The position numbers and the translations under genes were made by a program. Positions 63,039 to 64,000 of a stretch of DNA of 64,000 bases are shown in pieces. Every line of letters begins with the position of its first letter. The stretch's first letter is position 1. The notes under the pieces were generated by a model that was not told the origin of the DNA, searched no databases, and was given only the letters and a program-made list of their open reading frames with translations. This stretch comes from Malassezia japonica (taxonomy: Eukaryota; Basidiomycota; Malasseziomycetes; Malasseziales; Malasseziaceae). The stretch spans positions 248,001-312,000 of the forward strand of contig NC_083375.1 of the NCBI RefSeq assembly GCF_029542785.1. Direction: 5' to 3'.

Positions 63039-64000
63039 ATGCCCTCGTTGCCGCCTGGGCAGATCTTTAAGGCGACGTACTCTGGTGTGCCGGTGTACGA
63101 GTGCATTATTAAGGATGTGGCCGTGATGCGTCGTCGGAGCGATGCATGGCTGAACGCGACGCAGATCCTCAAGGTTGTCGGCCTGGACAAGTCGCAGCGC
63201 ACGCGTGTGCTCGAGAAGGAGGTGCAGAAAGGCATCCACGAAAAGGTCCAGGGTGGCTACGGCAAGTACCAAGGGACGTGGATCCCGATGGATGTCGCGA
63301 TTGCGCTCGCGGAGCACTACCATATTCGCGAGCTGCTCGAGCCGATCATTGCGTTCGTCCCGTCGGACCGCTCGCCCCCCCCCGCGCCGAAGCACGCGAT
63401 CGCCACGTCGGGGCGCCTGAAGAAGACGCCGAGCGAGGTGATGGACAGCGCGCGCCTGCGCGCCTCGAGCGAGGAAAACAGCAGCGAGGTGATCGGCGCG
63501 GACGAGTACAACCGCTCCGAAGGCTCCATCTCGCCGTCGCCGAGCGACATGTCGTCCGCGAGCCGCACGCCGAGCCCCATCGCGCCGGACGCAAAGGATT
63601 ACGCGCCGCGGTACGCCGACGCGCGGGGCGTGATGTACACGCCGGGCTCGCGCGTCTCGACGCCGTACGGCTACCGCGACCCGTACATGCAGACCACGCC
63701 GACGTACGAAGAGGCGGATCCGCAGGCGCGGTACGCCGAGATCATCCTCGACTACTTTATCAGCGAGACGACCACGATTCCCCCGCTGCTCGTCAGTCCC
63801 CCGCTGGACTTTGACCCGAATATGAGCATCGACGAAGACGAGCACACCGCGCTGCACTGGGCATGCGCGATGGGGCGCATCCGCGTCGTAAAGCTCCTCC
63901 TCTCTGCCGGTGCCGACGTCTTTCGCGTGAACTCGAATGGGCAGACGGCGCTGATGCGCGCGGCAATGTTTTCCAACAACTACGACCTGCGCAAGTTTCC
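63039..64000 (+). CDS. MBP1: MBP1-type APSES/ankyrin cell-cycle transcription factor, 5' part
   Basis: Mbp1-type factors bind ACGCGT boxes and drive G1/S transcription. The frame runs off the right edge after 320 codons. The KilA-N/APSES DNA-binding domain is at about residues 8-110: [60 protein letters not shown] and [18 protein letters not shown] serine/proline-rich linker follows, then the first ankyrin repeats ([40 protein letters not shown]). The C-terminus is outside the window. It could be an Mbp1, Swi4 or fission-yeast Res1/Res2 equivalent; in basidiomycetes usually one such gene exists. The start at 63039 begins directly at the conserved domain. Confidence 0.92.
   Translation, partial: MPSLPPGQIFKATYSGVPVYECIIKDVAVMRRRSDAWLNATQILKVVGLDKSQRTRVLEKEVQKGIHEKVQGGYGKYQGTWIPMDVAIALAEHYHIRELLEPIIAFVPSDRSPPPAPKHAIATSGRLKKTPSEVMDSARLRASSEENSSEVIGADEYNRSEGSISPSPSDMSSASRTPSPIAPDAKDYAPRYADARGVMYTPGSRVSTPYGYRDPYMQTTPTYEEADPQARYAEIILDYFISETTTIPPLLVSPPLDFDPNMSIDEDEHTALHWACAMGRIRVVKLLLSAGADVFRVNSNGQTALMRAAMFSNNYDLRKF

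Noticed and set aside
1..64000. tRNA genes, rRNA, transposons, CRISPR arrays or a bacterial-type operon system.
   Set aside because: Nothing in the short gaps folds or reads like a tRNA or rRNA by eye, no transposase or reverse transcriptase motif is present, and the repeats found are short and within genes or one promoter.

Overview
This window reads as a compact, GC-rich nuclear chromosome segment of a basidiomycete yeast. Gene content, a very small distance between genes and tiny GTACGT...CTAAC..CAG introns point to Ustilaginomycotina, most likely Malassezia or a close relative. That placement is inference from gene content and architecture; no database search was possible. About 33 protein-coding genes are supported. 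I saw no rRNA, tRNA, CRISPR array or intact transposon.

Layout: 1-1160 is AT-richer and holds the 3' part of an unrecognised minus-strand gene. Next come cyanase (CYN1), an ERD1-type EXS protein, ribosomal protein uL2, and a tightly packed minus-strand trio MED31 / mitochondrial IF3 / AAR2. From 7 to 26 kb: the ARF exchange factor GEA1, Rab GTPase YPT1, a PMP47-type peroxisomal carrier, the NFX1-type FAP1 protein, delta-9 desaturase OLE1, a small RnpA-like protein, a triose-phosphate-translocator family transporter, a JmjN/JmjC/PHD demethylase, a coiled-coil protein, and mitochondrial seryl-tRNA synthetase in one frame with an FMP10-like membrane protein. From 26 to 48 kb: biotin ligase BPL1, a CUL4-like cullin, a giant TOM1/HUWE1-like protein that stops before any HECT domain, SDA1, DBP7, the La protein and VTC4. 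From 48 to 64 kb: COX15, an SH3 protein, a bHLH factor, ELG1, a large coiled-coil repeat protein, CMC4, a CDK-site-rich protein with a PIP-like box, CDC14, NEP1 and the start of an MBP1-type APSES/ankyrin factor.

Shared functions are visible. Ribosome production: uL2, SDA1, DBP7, NEP1, La, GEA1-independent of one another but partly with shared promoter motifs. Mitochondrial expression and respiration: IF3, seryl-tRNA synthetase, COX15, CMC4, possibly the RnpA-like protein. Cell-cycle and replication: ELG1, CDC14, MBP1 and the PIP-like protein, several with ACGCGT (MCB) boxes upstream. CACGTG E-boxes recur in intergenic regions, including three in front of the window's own bHLH gene and two upstream of the polyphosphate polymerase gene VTC4.

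The main points for follow-up are: (1) spliceosomal introns with a modal length of exactly 22 nt and none divisible by three; (2) the HECT-less TOM1 homologue; (3) the overlapping MED31-IF3-AAR2 run; (4) one uninterrupted frame covering two mitochondrial proteins; (5) convergent genes that share a CTAG tetranucleotide as both stop codons; (6) a bacterial RnpA-like small protein; and (7) the E-box and MCB promoter patterns.
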